Assembly: GCA_947184155.2 (NCBI GenBank)
Contig: CAMXCT020003167.1
Coordinates: forward strand, 1-64,000
Direction of reading: 5' to 3'
Length of the DNA: 64,000 nucleotides
Origin: Cladocopium goreaui
Taxonomy: Eukaryota; Sar; Dinophyceae; Suessiales; Symbiodiniaceae
Below are positions 63,664 through 64,000 of this stretch, piece after piece (the stretch's first letter is position 1; every line of letters begins with the position of its first letter). Below the pieces are notes generated by a model. It was given only the letters and a program-made list of their open reading frames with translations, was not told where the DNA came from and ran no database searches. The position numbers and the translations under genes are program-made.

Positions 63664-64000
63664 CCCAATTAACCCCAGTTCTGACCAGAACGGTCCAGGC
63701 GTGAAAAGACTTCACACAATGCTTGGGGGATGTTGGAATGAGAAGCTACCAAATGCCAAGCTAATATCAATGCCATCCAAGACCAAAATGACGTATGCAA
63801 CATATATGGACTTCTCTGAAAATGGGGTAGACATCAATTGTTGGGGTATCCCCATTTTCTCACAAACCATGCCAAATCCTAGATACCTGGCAGAAAAAAA
63901 CATGTTGAGTGCTGATTGGATTAGCATCCCCACGGCAACAGAATGCAACATATGCAACTTCAATTCGTCACTTCAAAACAACCAAGGTCGCCCCAATTCG

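Noticed and set aside
1-64000. Spliced-leader relics, rRNA, tRNA or snRNA genes
   Set aside because: I looked for the dinoflagellate spliced-leader core and typical RNA gene boxes and saw none; a covariance-model search would be needed to exclude them.

Overview
The window looks like nuclear DNA of a dinoflagellate (genus not resolved). The evidence is an intron-rich Rep-like gene family, a chromovirus-free Ty1/copia retrotransposon with an extra methyltransferase-like region, a tract of the CCCTAAA telomeric type, non-canonical intron borders, and short GC-rich exon-like islands set in AT-rich, repeat-laden DNA. No bacterial or organellar gene organisation is visible.

Layout. (1) 1.2-7.4 kb, minus strand: a split gene whose exons encode a coiled-coil N-terminus, an acidic Ala-rich linker, an HUH endonuclease core, a tyrosine-bearing linker and an SF3-type helicase, in the order of a rolling-circle replication initiator (CRESS-DNA Rep type). 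Two exon joins agree in reading phase; the last exon has an in-frame TGA, so the copy may be a pseudogene. (2) 8.3-9.3 kb: TA-rich satellite. (3) 9274-17866, minus strand: a complete LTR retrotransposon (334-bp LTRs with 2 differences, 6-bp target duplication, tRNA-iMet-like primer site, gag, CCHC/protease, integrase, reverse transcriptase/RNase H). Between protease and integrase it carries two additional modules: an FGK-type domain and a region with C5-methyltransferase-like motifs. The coding region changes frame at every module boundary. (4) 17.9-64 kb: no complete gene can be built. It holds about 40 short exon-like islands, mostly on the minus strand, separated by long non-coding stretches. 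These contain over 30 copies of a ~105-bp foldback element (family A, termini TACCCTCTGG/CCAGAGGGTA), 12 or more of a second (family B, termini CTGGTTGGTGG/CCACCAACCAG) and 3 of a third repeat (family C). A 1.1-kb satellite of 11/12-bp monomers lies at 25.5-26.6 kb, and an interstitial telomeric-type tract at 47.98 kb.

How it fits together. The foldback elements begin and end with a splice-site-like pair (CTG|GT...CAG|), which makes them candidates for introner-type elements that can be spliced out of transcripts. The retrotransposon is young by LTR identity and landed at the edge of the satellite. The 18-64 kb region is best read as introns of one or more large minus-strand genes that I do not recognise. 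All exon-island calls are made by eye from translation quality, base composition and splice-like edges, and are tentative.
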